Below, in pieces: positions 1 through 5,294 of a stretch of DNA of 5,339 nt; within the stretch, counting starts at the first letter, position 1; each line of letters starts with the position of its first letter. The position numbers and the translations under genes are program-made. The notes under the pieces were generated by a model, which saw only the letters and a list, made by a program, of their open reading frames with translations, searched no databases and was not told the DNA's origin. Source of the DNA: OMOG01 sp041485845. GTDB lineage: Bacteria; Acidobacteriota; Terriglobia; Bryobacterales; Bryobacteraceae. The DNA lies in contig JBGPKH010000623.1 of assembly GCA_041485845.1 (NCBI GenBank), positions 1 to 5,339 of the forward strand, in the 5' to 3' direction.

Positions 1-999
1 GACCTGACGCCGCGCGTGCTCGCGACTCCGCGGCATTTCGCCTACATCAAGATCGCCGAGGGCTGCGACCATCCCTGCACCTTCTGCGTGATTCCCCAGT
101 ACCGCGGCAAGTTTCGCAGCCGCCGTTTCGAATCGGTAATCTCCGAGGCCACGCGCATGTTCCAGCAGGGCGTGCGGGAGATCAACCTCATCGGGCAGGA
201 CACCACTTGCTACGGGGAAGATCTCGGGCTCACCGACGGGCTGCCGCTCCTGCTGGCGCGGCTGGCCCAGATCGAGACGGCGAATGAGAAGTGGATCCGC
301 TTCCTCTACGCCTACCCGAACAAGGTCACCCAGAAACTGCTCGACACCATCGCCGCGCACCCGTCCCTGGTCAAGTACATCGACATGCCGCTGCAACACG
401 CCAGCGCGCGTGTCCTGAAGCGCATGAAGCGCGGCGCGTCGGGCGATATATTTCTGAAGCTGCTGGAGCGCATTCGGCGCACCATACCGGGCGTGGCGAT
501 CCGCACCAGCTTCATCACCGGCTTCCCCGGCGAGACGGCGCAAGATTTCGACGAGCTGTGCCAGTTCGTGGAGGCGGCGAAGTTCGACAATCTGGGCGTG
601 TTCACCTATTCCGACGAGGACACCAGCGGCAGTTACGCGTTGGACGGCAAGGTGGACGGGCGCACCAGCCACAACCGCAAGCGCCGCCTCATGGCCATCC
701 AGCGGAAAATCGCGCGCGCCCGCAATCGCGCTCTCGTCGGAATGGAAGCGACGGTGCTGGTCGAGGGTCCTTCCAAGGAGACCGACCTGCTGTGGGAGGC
801 GCGCCTCGCCACCCAGGCGCCGGAGATCGACGGCGTGACGCTGGTCAACGATTTCGAAGGTAGCGAGCCGCGGCCGGGCGAAATGCGCCGCCTGCGCGTC
901 ACCGAGTCGCACGACTACGATGTCGTGGGGACATTGCTGGCTCCCACCGAGCCGGCGCCCCGATACGCAACGGCGCCGCTCATCCACATCGCCGTATGA
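1..999 (+). CDS. rimO: Ribosomal protein S12 methylthiotransferase RimO, 3' part (N-terminus cut by window edge)
   Basis: Radical SAM enzyme that adds a methylthio group to the conserved aspartate of ribosomal protein S12, using two iron-sulfur clusters. The frame is open from base 1 and gives 332 residues. The radical SAM CxxxCxxC motif reads CDHPCTFC, with cysteine codons at 64, 76 and 85. Further family signatures are IGQDTTCYGEDLG, the MPLQHAS..VLKRMKR block and RTSFITGFPGET. The last 70 or so residues (from about 730) fit the C-terminal TRAM domain. The N-terminal MTTase domain, which carries the second cluster, lies outside the window, so roughly a quarter to a third of the protein is missing. 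A GTG at 16 falls just before the radical SAM core and is not the true start. MiaB is the nearest alternative, but EGCDHPCTFCVIPQYRGKFRSR is RimO-like. The stop codon overlaps the yacG start. Confidence 0.96.
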   Translation, partial: DLTPRVLATPRHFAYIKIAEGCDHPCTFCVIPQYRGKFRSRRFESVISEATRMFQQGVREINLIGQDTTCYGEDLGLTDGLPLLLARLAQIETANEKWIRFLYAYPNKVTQKLLDTIAAHPSLVKYIDMPLQHASARVLKRMKRGASGDIFLKLLERIRRTIPGVAIRTSFITGFPGETAQDFDELCQFVEAAKFDNLGVFTYSDEDTSGSYALDGKVDGRTSHNRKRRLMAIQRKIARARNRALVGMEATVLVEGPSKETDLLWEARLATQAPEIDGVTLVNDFEGSEPRPGEMRRLRVTESHDYDVVGTLLAPTEPAPRYATAPLIHIAV

Positions 1000-1157
1000 A
1001 GTGCCCGATCTGCAAGAAGGAAGTGGTCGAAGGCGAACCGGAGTTTCCGTTTTGCAGCGAGCGCTGCCGGTTGATCGATTTGGGGAACTGGGCGACCGAC
1101 AAGTACAAGATCCCGGCGCCCAGACCCTTGGACGACGATCCGGACAATGTGGAGTGA
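996..1157 (+). CDS. yacG: Small zinc-binding protein YacG (DNA gyrase inhibitor family)
   Basis: This 53-residue protein starts MKCPICKKEV and contains two cysteine pairs, CPIC (residues 3 and 6) and CSERC (residues 20 and 24). They form the four-cysteine zinc site of the YacG family. The following stretch RLIDLGNWATDKYKIP is the family's best-conserved segment, and the acidic tail (DDDPDNVE) is also typical. E. coli YacG is slightly longer (about 65 residues) and binds GyrB to inhibit DNA gyrase; whether this homologue does the same is inference. The ATG overlaps the rimO stop in an ATGA arrangement. No Shine-Dalgarno is visible, so translation is probably coupled to rimO. The gene is easily missed because it is so short. 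The HEPN gene begins 20 nt downstream. Confidence 0.93.
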   Translation: MKCPICKKEVVEGEPEFPFCSERCRLIDLGNWATDKYKIPAPRPLDDDPDNVE

Positions 1158-1177
1158 TTGTTCGATAGCATAGTCCC

Positions 1178-1591
1178 GTGGATCGAAGAGACCTGCAGGC
1201 GCTCTCCCGAATCAGAATGAACGAGGCCAAAGGGCTGCTGAGCCTGGGCCTGCACGATGGCGCCTACTACCTGGCGGGCTACGCTGTTGAATGCGCCTTG
1301 AAGGCGTGCATCGCGAAGGAGACCAAGAGGCACGAGTTTCCCGACAAGCGGAGAGTGGACTCCAGTCACACGCATGACCTTCGAGAACTCGTCAAGCTGG
1401 CCAAACTGGAGGATTCCCATCGCGACCGTTCGAGAACCGATCCGGAATTCCACAAGAACTGGGTTACAGTGGTGTTATGGTCGGAGCAAAGCCGCTATCA
1501 CAGGCATCGCCCGGAGTCGGCTCGCCGGCTCGTGGAGGCGGTTTGCAATAGGAGGCATGGAATCGTCGCATGGGTAAAGCTCTATTGGTAA
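1178..1591 (+). CDS. HEPN-domain protein
   Basis: 137 residues. Residues 6-47 (ALSRIRMNEAKGLL, then GAYYLAGYAVECALKACIAK) are the recognisable HEPN helical core. HTHDLREL (64-71), WSEQSRY (101-107) and the ending IVAWVKLYW fit this HEPN subgroup. HEPN proteins are all-alpha; many are RNases or toxins in defence and toxin-antitoxin pairs. The canonical catalytic Rx4-6H is not seen in the C-terminal helix: R106 and H110 are spaced Rx3H. Rx4H and Rx5H spacings at 58-64 lie in an inter-helix loop, so nuclease activity is uncertain. GTG at 1178 is chosen because a frame stop lies at 1166-1168 and the next start, ATG 1217, would remove part of helix 1. No clear Shine-Dalgarno precedes it. The 3' end overlaps the next gene by 22 nt, and GC is lower than in neighbours. 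Confidence 0.85.
   Translation: MDRRDLQALSRIRMNEAKGLLSLGLHDGAYYLAGYAVECALKACIAKETKRHEFPDKRRVDSSHTHDLRELVKLAKLEDSHRDRSRTDPEFHKNWVTVVLWSEQSRYHRHRPESARRLVEAVCNRRHGIVAWVKLYW
1550..1555 (+). promoter_or_regulatory. Shine-Dalgarno for the 127-residue partner gene, with unusual spacing
   Basis: A perfect AGGAGG lies inside the HEPN coding sequence, 14 nt before the ATG at 1570. An out-of-frame ATG at 1557 is only 1 nt from it and opens a six-codon frame (MESSHG) that stops at 1575-1577. The 1570 start is preferred because it gives the long frame, but the spacing is longer than usual. Confidence 0.5.
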
Positions 1592-1953
1592 ATCTCGATC
1601 TCGATATAGGCGCAGAAGTTCTCAAGGCTCTCGATGCCGCCAAGCTGCAAGTGAAAGTAGCTTTGTGGCTCTTTTCGCCCGACCATGAGGATTGGTTCCT
1701 GGTGCTTGCCTCCCGGCAACTGGATGCGGCTGGTCCCGGGGAGGATTTTGGGTTGATTCACAAGGCGCTGGACAAGGCGGGGTTCCCCTTGGAAAGGCAG
1801 CCAGCGATCATGCCTCTGCGTATGGACGACTCCGTTATCCGCGACTTACGACGGATGTACAGCAAGTCGAAGAACGTCGAAGGGATGCGTCTGGGACCGC
1901 AGATGATCGGAGACTGGTTCGTGGAAGACGCCGTCGTCTATCGAATCTCCTAA
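1570..1953 (+). CDS. Uncharacterised 127-residue protein, partner of the HEPN gene
   Basis: I do not recognise a named family. The protein is small, soluble-looking (no signal peptide, no membrane segment) and mixed alpha/beta by eye. It begins ALLVNLDLDIGAEVLKALDAAKL, followed by a strand-like VKVALWLF (28-35) and FLVLASRQL (43-51). A helix-like GLIHKALDKAGF (61-72) comes next, then IMPLRMDDSVIRDLRRMY (80-97) and a glycine-rich end with GMRLGPQMIGDWFVEDAVVYRIS (105-127). There is no GSxxxxxD-type nucleotidyltransferase motif, so it is not the MNT partner often found beside HEPN proteins. No helix-turn-helix or ribbon-helix-helix is obvious. It overlaps the HEPN gene by 22 nt, implying co-translation and a shared function. 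It could be an antitoxin, a cofactor, or a second effector; none can be decided from sequence alone. It is a credible real gene because of the AGGAGG, the overlap and coherent protein-like composition. Confidence 0.75.
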   Translation: MGKALLVNLDLDIGAEVLKALDAAKLQVKVALWLFSPDHEDWFLVLASRQLDAAGPGEDFGLIHKALDKAGFPLERQPAIMPLRMDDSVIRDLRRMYSKSKNVEGMRLGPQMIGDWFVEDAVVYRIS

Positions 1954-1957
1954 ACCT

Positions 1958-1963
1958 GGAGAG
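1958..1963 (+). promoter_or_regulatory. Shine-Dalgarno that decides the pgpA start
   Basis: GGAGAG lies just after the stop of the preceding gene. It is 4 nt before an in-frame ATC (1968) and 7 nt before an in-frame ATT (1971). No ATG, GTG or TTG occurs in this frame nearby, so this site supports a non-canonical start for pgpA, ATT 1971 being best spaced. Confidence 0.5.
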
Positions 1964-1970
1964 TCCCATC

Positions 1971-2438
1971 ATTCGTCTCAAGCTTGCCAACCTCATTTCA
2001 ACATGGTTCGGCTGCGGCTACGCTCCCTTTGCGCCGGGCACGGTTGGATCGGCCGCGGCCCTGGCGATCGCGTTCGCCCTGCGCCAGTACGCCGGCTTCA
2101 CCTGGTGGCACTTCCTGCTGCTCGCGGCGCTGCTGTTCTATCCGGCGGTCTGGGCCGCCACCCTCACCGCGCGAGCAACCGGTCGCAAGGATCCCAGGAT
2201 CGTCGTCGTGGACGAAGTCATCGGCCAGTGGATCGCCCTCGCCGGCGCTCACCCCTTCAACTGGAAGAGCTGCCTGGCTGCGTTTTTGCTGTTCCGCCTG
2301 TTCGACATTTGGAAGCCGCCGCCGGTGCGCCAATTGGAAGCCCTGCCCGAAGGACTCGGCATCAATGCCGACGACGTGATGGCTGGCGTGTATGCCGCAC
2401 TTGTGTTATTCCTGGCGGGATGGTTCAATCGATATTAA
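1971..2438 (+). CDS. pgpA: Phosphatidylglycerophosphatase A (non-canonical start)
   Basis: Membrane phosphatase that dephosphorylates phosphatidylglycerophosphate to phosphatidylglycerol, the last step of PG synthesis in the inner membrane. With an ATT start it has 155 residues, slightly shorter than E. coli PgpA (about 170). All family motifs are present in order: APGTVGS (21-27), VVVDEVIGQW with acidic pair D81/E82, FRLFDIWKP (108-116) and GLGINADDVMAG (128-139) with D134/D135. Hydrophobic stretches at about 44-64, 84-92, 102-111 and 138-151 fit its membrane segments. The start is the odd point: homology begins near IIRLKLANLIS, but this frame has no ATG, GTG or TTG from after 1692 until well inside the domain. 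ATG 1692 would add 93 residues that are an out-of-frame read of the preceding gene. ATT 1971, or ATC 1968, follows a GGAGAG. The stop is 2 nt before the next gene. Confidence 0.92.
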   Translation: MRLKLANLISTWFGCGYAPFAPGTVGSAAALAIAFALRQYAGFTWWHFLLLAALLFYPAVWAATLTARATGRKDPRIVVVDEVIGQWIALAGAHPFNWKSCLAAFLLFRLFDIWKPPPVRQLEALPEGLGINADDVMAGVYAALVLFLAGWFNRY

Positions 2439-2440
2439 AT

Positions 2441-3469
2441 ATGGCTCTCCGGAAATCGTCCGACTCAAGGCCCCAAATCTCTCAAGTCACCCCACCCGCT
2501 GCCATTGCCGGCGGCGAGTTGCAGATTCGGGGGAAGTGCTTTGCGAAATCGGACCGGCCCCGCGTCACCATCGGAGAGATTGGCGCCCCCGTGGTCATCG
2601 GCTCGGATTCCTTCGTGATTGCGCGCGTTCCCGAAGGCGCTACGGCGGGAGAACTGGTCATCGAAAGCGGCGAGCTGGCGAGCGAGTCCTGGGCATGCGA
2701 CATCGGAGTGCTGGTGGCCGACAGCCTGCACCCGGTCGCCAATCCGGCGATCGACGCGTTCGGCAACATCTACACCACCTTCAGCGGATCGCGCGGCCAG
2801 AAGGTTCCGGTGGCGGTGTACAAGATCGACCTGAATTTCAACATGAAGCCGTTCCTCAACGAGCTGATGAACGCCACCGGGCTGACTTTCGACCAGCAGG
2901 GCATGCTCTATATCACCAGCCGCTACGACGGTTTCGTGTATCAGGTGACGCCCAACGGCAACATGTCCGTCTATATCGAAGGCATGGGCGTGGCTACGGG
3001 ACTGGCATTCGACGGCCGCCACAACCTGTACGTGGGCGACCGCAGCGGCACGATCTTCAAGATCAGTCCCAACCGGCAGATTTTCGTGTTCGCCACGCTG
3101 GAGCCTTCGCTCGCCGCCTACCACCTGGCGTTCGGTCCCGACGGCTACCTCTACGTTACCGGCCCGACCACTTCCAGCTTCGATTCGGTCCACCGCATTT
3201 CGCAAGACGGTGAAGTGGAAGTCTTCTACCGCGGCCTGGGCCGTCCCCAGGGCATGGCGTTCGACGACGAGGGGCGTCTCTATGTCGCCGCTTCGATCTC
3301 CGGCCGCAAGGGTGTGGTCCGCATCTACCCCGACCGGCGCGCCGACCTGTTCCTCTCCGGCCCCGGCATCGTGGGCCTGGCGTTCACGCCCTCGCGCGCC
3401 ATGGTGGTCGCCACCACCAACGCGATTTACCGCGTGGATGCCGGCATCAAGGGCCGCCCGCTCTTCTGA
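2441..3469 (+). CDS. TIG/IPT domain plus six-bladed NHL/SMP-30-like beta-propeller protein
   Basis: 342 residues. Residues 11-90 form a TIG (IPT) immunoglobulin-like domain, starting PQISQVTPPAAIAGGELQIRG and containing the SFVIARVPEGATAGELVI strand pattern. From about 97 onward the protein has six propeller blades, each around a hydrophobic-G/N-LYV core: about 99-130, 146-172, 186-212, 228-262, 268-300 and 309-334 (e.g. GLTFDQQGMLYITS, GLAFDGRHNLYVGD, GMAFDDEGRLYVAA). This resembles NHL and gluconolactonase/SMP-30 propellers, which bind proteins or small ligands or hydrolyse lactones; no specific substrate can be named. The N-terminus (MALRKSSDSRPQ) has no signal peptide, so the product looks cytoplasmic, which is unusual for TIG proteins. 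The ATG at 2441 is 2 nt after the pgpA stop and sits just before the TIG domain. No good Shine-Dalgarno is present, which suggests coupling to pgpA. It overlaps cinA by 1 nt (TGATG). Confidence 0.88.
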   Translation: MALRKSSDSRPQISQVTPPAAIAGGELQIRGKCFAKSDRPRVTIGEIGAPVVIGSDSFVIARVPEGATAGELVIESGELASESWACDIGVLVADSLHPVANPAIDAFGNIYTTFSGSRGQKVPVAVYKIDLNFNMKPFLNELMNATGLTFDQQGMLYITSRYDGFVYQVTPNGNMSVYIEGMGVATGLAFDGRHNLYVGDRSGTIFKISPNRQIFVFATLEPSLAAYHLAFGPDGYLYVTGPTTSSFDSVHRISQDGEVEVFYRGLGRPQGMAFDDEGRLYVAASISGRKGVVRIYPDRRADLFLSGPGIVGLAFTPSRAMVVATTNAIYRVDAGIKGRPLF

Positions 3470-4710
3470 TGGACGCCGAAATCATTGCAGTCGGTTCGGA
3501 GATGTTGACGCCCGAGCGCGTCGACACCAACTCGCTCTATCTCACCGGCGAGCTCAACAACCTGGGCGTTGAAGTGGTGACCAAGTGCGTCATCGGCGAC
3601 GATCGCGACCGCCTGGCGGATGCCGTGCGGCGGGCGGTTTCGCGAACCGGAATTGTGATTCTGTCCGGCGGGCTGGGGCCCACCGAAGACGACCTGACCC
3701 GTGAGGCCGTGGCCCAGGCGCTCGACCGCAAGCTGATTTTTCACCCCGAGATCGCCGGCGCTCTGGAGCAGCGGTTTCTGCTCATGAAACGCAAGATGGC
3801 GGAGGTCAACAAGCGGCAGGCGTTCCTCATCGAGGGCGCCGCGATTCTTCCCAACGATCGGGGCACCGCGCCCGGCCAGTGGGTGGAGGAATCCAGCGGC
3901 GTCGTGATGCTCCTGCCCGGCCCGCCGCACGAATTGAAGGCCATGTTCGAGCGCCAATGCCTGCCCCGGCTGACGCGCCTGGTCCCCAAGCAGGCCATTC
4001 GCACCGTGTTTTTCCGGGTAACTGGAATGCCCGAATCGGACTTGGACCAGCTCATCTCGCCGGTCTACAAAAAGTACGAGAACCCCGTCACCACGATCCT
4101 GGCCGCCAATGGCGATCTGCAAATCCACCTGCGCGCGCGCTGTGCGACTGAAGGGCAGGCCGAAATGCTTCTCGCGGAAGTGGCCGGCCCGATCGAGCTG
4201 CTGCTGGGAGATCGCCTCTATTCGAGGAATGGCGATCCCCTCGAGGTGGTGGTCGGCGACTTGCTCCGCAAGAACCGGGCGACCGTCTCGGTCGCGGAGA
4301 GTTGCACGGGCGGGATGCTGGGCGAACGATTCACGATGGCCGCCGGGAGCTCCGATTATTTCGTCGGCGGTTTCATCGCCTATAGCAACGAGATGAAGGT
4401 GGAGCTGTTGGGGGTGAGCCCGGAGACGCTGGCCGAGTTCGGCGCGGTAAGTAAGGAAACCGCCGAAGCCATGGCCATCGGCGCCCTCCGCCGCACCAAC
4501 TCCACCTATGCATTATCCGTGACCGGCGTTGCCGGACCCGGCGGGGGCGGAGAGAAGGCGCCCGTCGGTACGGTCTATATAGGGCTGGCCGATGCCGCCG
4601 GCACGCACGTGGCACACCGCCAGTTCATCGGCGACCGCCAGCGCATTCGCGTGTTCACCACCCAGATGTCGCTGGATCTGCTGAGACGCCGGATCGCTCA
4701 GCGCGGATAA
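3469..4710 (+). CDS. cinA: CinA: competence/damage-inducible protein, ADP-ribose pyrophosphatase plus NMN deamidase
   Basis: 413 residues, the normal length for full two-domain CinA. Residues 1-170 are the MoCF-like (COG1058) domain, with AVGSEML (7-13), DTNS (19-22), VIGDD (41-45) and SGGLGPTEDD (66-75), which in characterised homologues carries ADP-ribose pyrophosphatase activity. A linker domain follows (about 175-250). Residues 255-411 are the PncC-type NMN deamidase domain: VAESCTGG (275-282) with the catalytic-region serine S278, GGFIAYSNEMK (300-310), GAVSKETAEAMA (325-336) and SVTGVAGPGGG (350-360). It converts NMN to nicotinate mononucleotide in pyridine nucleotide recycling; the competence link comes from Gram-positive relatives. 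The start ATG overlaps the upstream stop by one base, pointing to translational coupling. All key motifs are intact. The 3' end overlaps the convergent gene by 13 nt. Confidence 0.97.
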   Translation: MDAEIIAVGSEMLTPERVDTNSLYLTGELNNLGVEVVTKCVIGDDRDRLADAVRRAVSRTGIVILSGGLGPTEDDLTREAVAQALDRKLIFHPEIAGALEQRFLLMKRKMAEVNKRQAFLIEGAAILPNDRGTAPGQWVEESSGVVMLLPGPPHELKAMFERQCLPRLTRLVPKQAIRTVFFRVTGMPESDLDQLISPVYKKYENPVTTILAANGDLQIHLRARCATEGQAEMLLAEVAGPIELLLGDRLYSRNGDPLEVVVGDLLRKNRATVSVAESCTGGMLGERFTMAAGSSDYFVGGFIAYSNEMKVELLGVSPETLAEFGAVSKETAEAMAIGALRRTNSTYALSVTGVAGPGGGGEKAPVGTVYIGLADAAGTHVAHRQFIGDRQRIRVFTTQMSLDLLRRRIAQRG

Positions 4711-5162
4711 GCCCCCGCGATCTTCTTCACCCACCCGTGAAAGCGGTGGAACCACGCGCCGTCCGGGAGAAACATCAAGGGACATTCCCCCGGAATCACC
4801 GCGATGCCCCGCGATTCGCAGAATCCGACAGCCTCGGCGCTCACGGCGCCCTTGCCGCCAGCGCGGTACATCCACACGCGTTCCACACCGGCTTCGGCGC
4901 AGTCCCGCACCACCGCGTCGGTCACCGCCGGAGAGGTCATCAACAGGACAGCCGTGACCGGCGGCTGAATCTCCTGGATGCGGGCGTAGCATCGTTGCCC
5001 GTCGATCTCCTGCGCCGCGGGATTCACCGGCGCCACTTCGTAACCTCTGCCGCGAAACTCGCGGAAGAGCGCGCGCGAAAAATCTTTCGGCTGCTGCGAG
5101 ACGCCCACGATGGCCAGGCGCTTCGTGCCGAGGAATTCCTGGATCCGCTCCATTTCCTTCAT
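4698..5162 (-). CDS. CoA-binding (Rossmann-fold) domain protein, YccU-like
   Basis: 154 residues from ATG 5162. The single CoA-binding domain (COG1832 type) shows RLAIVGVSQQPKDFSR (15-30) as the first Rossmann strand and loop. GYEVAPVNPAAQEIDGQRCY (40-59) is the family's PVNP block. Then come VTAVLLMTSPAVTDAVVRDCAEAG (69-92), VERVWMYRAGGKGAVS (93-108) and the end of the fold, GIAVIPGECPLMFL (119-132). Family members usually carry an RC pair where this one has EC. Residues 134-154 (a WFHRFHGWVKKIAG segment) extend past the fold. The exact substrate is unknown; such proteins bind CoA or a related nucleotide. A second ATG at 5153 is an alternative start. The open frame extends to 5282 but then runs through 17-bp repeats and is not protein-like. 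It is transcribed toward cinA and overlaps it by 13 nt at the 3' ends. Confidence 0.9.
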   Translation of the reverse strand: MKEMERIQEFLGTKRLAIVGVSQQPKDFSRALFREFRGRGYEVAPVNPAAQEIDGQRCYARIQEIQPPVTAVLLMTSPAVTDAVVRDCAEAGVERVWMYRAGGKGAVSAEAVGFCESRGIAVIPGECPLMFLPDGAWFHRFHGWVKKIAGAYPR

Positions 5163-5184
5163 ACAGGATCTGAATCTCCTGTAT
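5161..5184 (-). promoter_or_regulatory. Inverted repeat covering the start codon and Shine-Dalgarno of the CoA-binding gene
   Basis: Perfect 8-bp arms, ATACAGGA (5161-5168) and TCCTGTAT (5177-5184) on the plus strand, flank an 8-nt spacer. In the minus-strand transcript, one arm holds most of the AGGAG (5176-5180) and the other holds the first two bases of the start codon, so an 8-bp hairpin would mask both. It may be a translational switch or a repressor operator. The Shine-Dalgarno to ATG spacing (13 nt) is long unless structure matters. Confidence 0.5.
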
Positions 5185-5196
5185 TGATTATCCCTC

Positions 5197-5206
5197 GGCG
5201 GCCGCC
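5197..5206. repeat. 10-bp perfect palindrome
   Basis: GGCGGCCGCC reads the same on both strands and lies between the inverted repeat and the tandem repeats, overlapping the first repeat by 2 bp. It may be chance in GC-rich DNA, or part of an operator or structured leader. Confidence 0.4.
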
Positions 5207-5272
5207 AGCCTCGAAACCGAGCTAGCCTCGAAACCGGGCTAGCCTCGAAACCGAGCCAGCCTCGAAACCGAG
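5205..5272. repeat. Four tandem copies of a 17-bp repeat
   Basis: Copies run 5205-5221, 5222-5238, 5239-5255 and 5256-5272, with consensus CYAGCCTCGAAACCGAG. Copies 1 and 4 are identical; copy 2 ends GGG instead of GAG; copies 2 and 3 have T at position 2. A two-base remnant (CC, 5273-5274) follows. Each unit contains CTCG-AAAC-CGAG, able to form a 4-bp stem (with one wobble in copy 2), and the copy 2/3 junction makes the palindrome GGCTAGCC (5237-5244). The 17-bp period is not a multiple of three, which argues against coding. The array sits upstream of the CoA-binding gene and downstream of the next minus-strand gene. Confidence 0.93.
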
Positions 5273-5294
5273 CCGCGACCATAGGGAGCGGTCT

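Noticed and set aside
980..1453. 157-codon minus-strand frame across the yacG/HEPN region
   Set aside because: It spans two well-supported plus-strand genes and their junction and has no recognisable motif.
1557..1577. Six-codon frame MESSHG after AGGAGG, as a leader peptide
   Set aside because: The ATG is only 1 nt from the Shine-Dalgarno and the frame lies within the HEPN/partner overlap. More likely a chance ATG.
1692..1970. N-terminal extension of PgpA from ATG 1692
   Set aside because: The extension is an out-of-frame reading of the 127-residue gene, rich in R and G and without PgpA homology, and would make the protein far longer than the family.
2465..3205. Long open frame (246 codons) on the minus strand opposite the propeller gene
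   Set aside because: It has low-complexity composition rich in R, H, V and G and no recognisable domain, while the plus strand carries clear TIG and propeller blades. It is an antisense shadow in GC-rich DNA.
3427..4128. Long open frame (233 codons) on the minus strand opposite cinA
   Set aside because: The plus strand encodes intact CinA motifs throughout, and the antisense product shows no domain.
5187..5215. Minus-strand promoter with GATAAT as -10 (5187-5192)
   Set aside because: The -10 hexamer matches 5 of 6, but no -35 better than 3 of 6 is present at 16-18 nt spacing, so it is too weak to list as a feature.
5205..5272. CRISPR array
   Set aside because: The units are contiguous with no unique spacers and are only 17 bp long, and no cas gene is present.
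5163..5282. N-terminal extension of the CoA-binding protein to ATG 5282
   Set aside because: The extra residues are translated 17-bp repeats (recurring RFRGW/GFEA-like runs) and lie upstream of an AGGAG and a family-like start at 5162.
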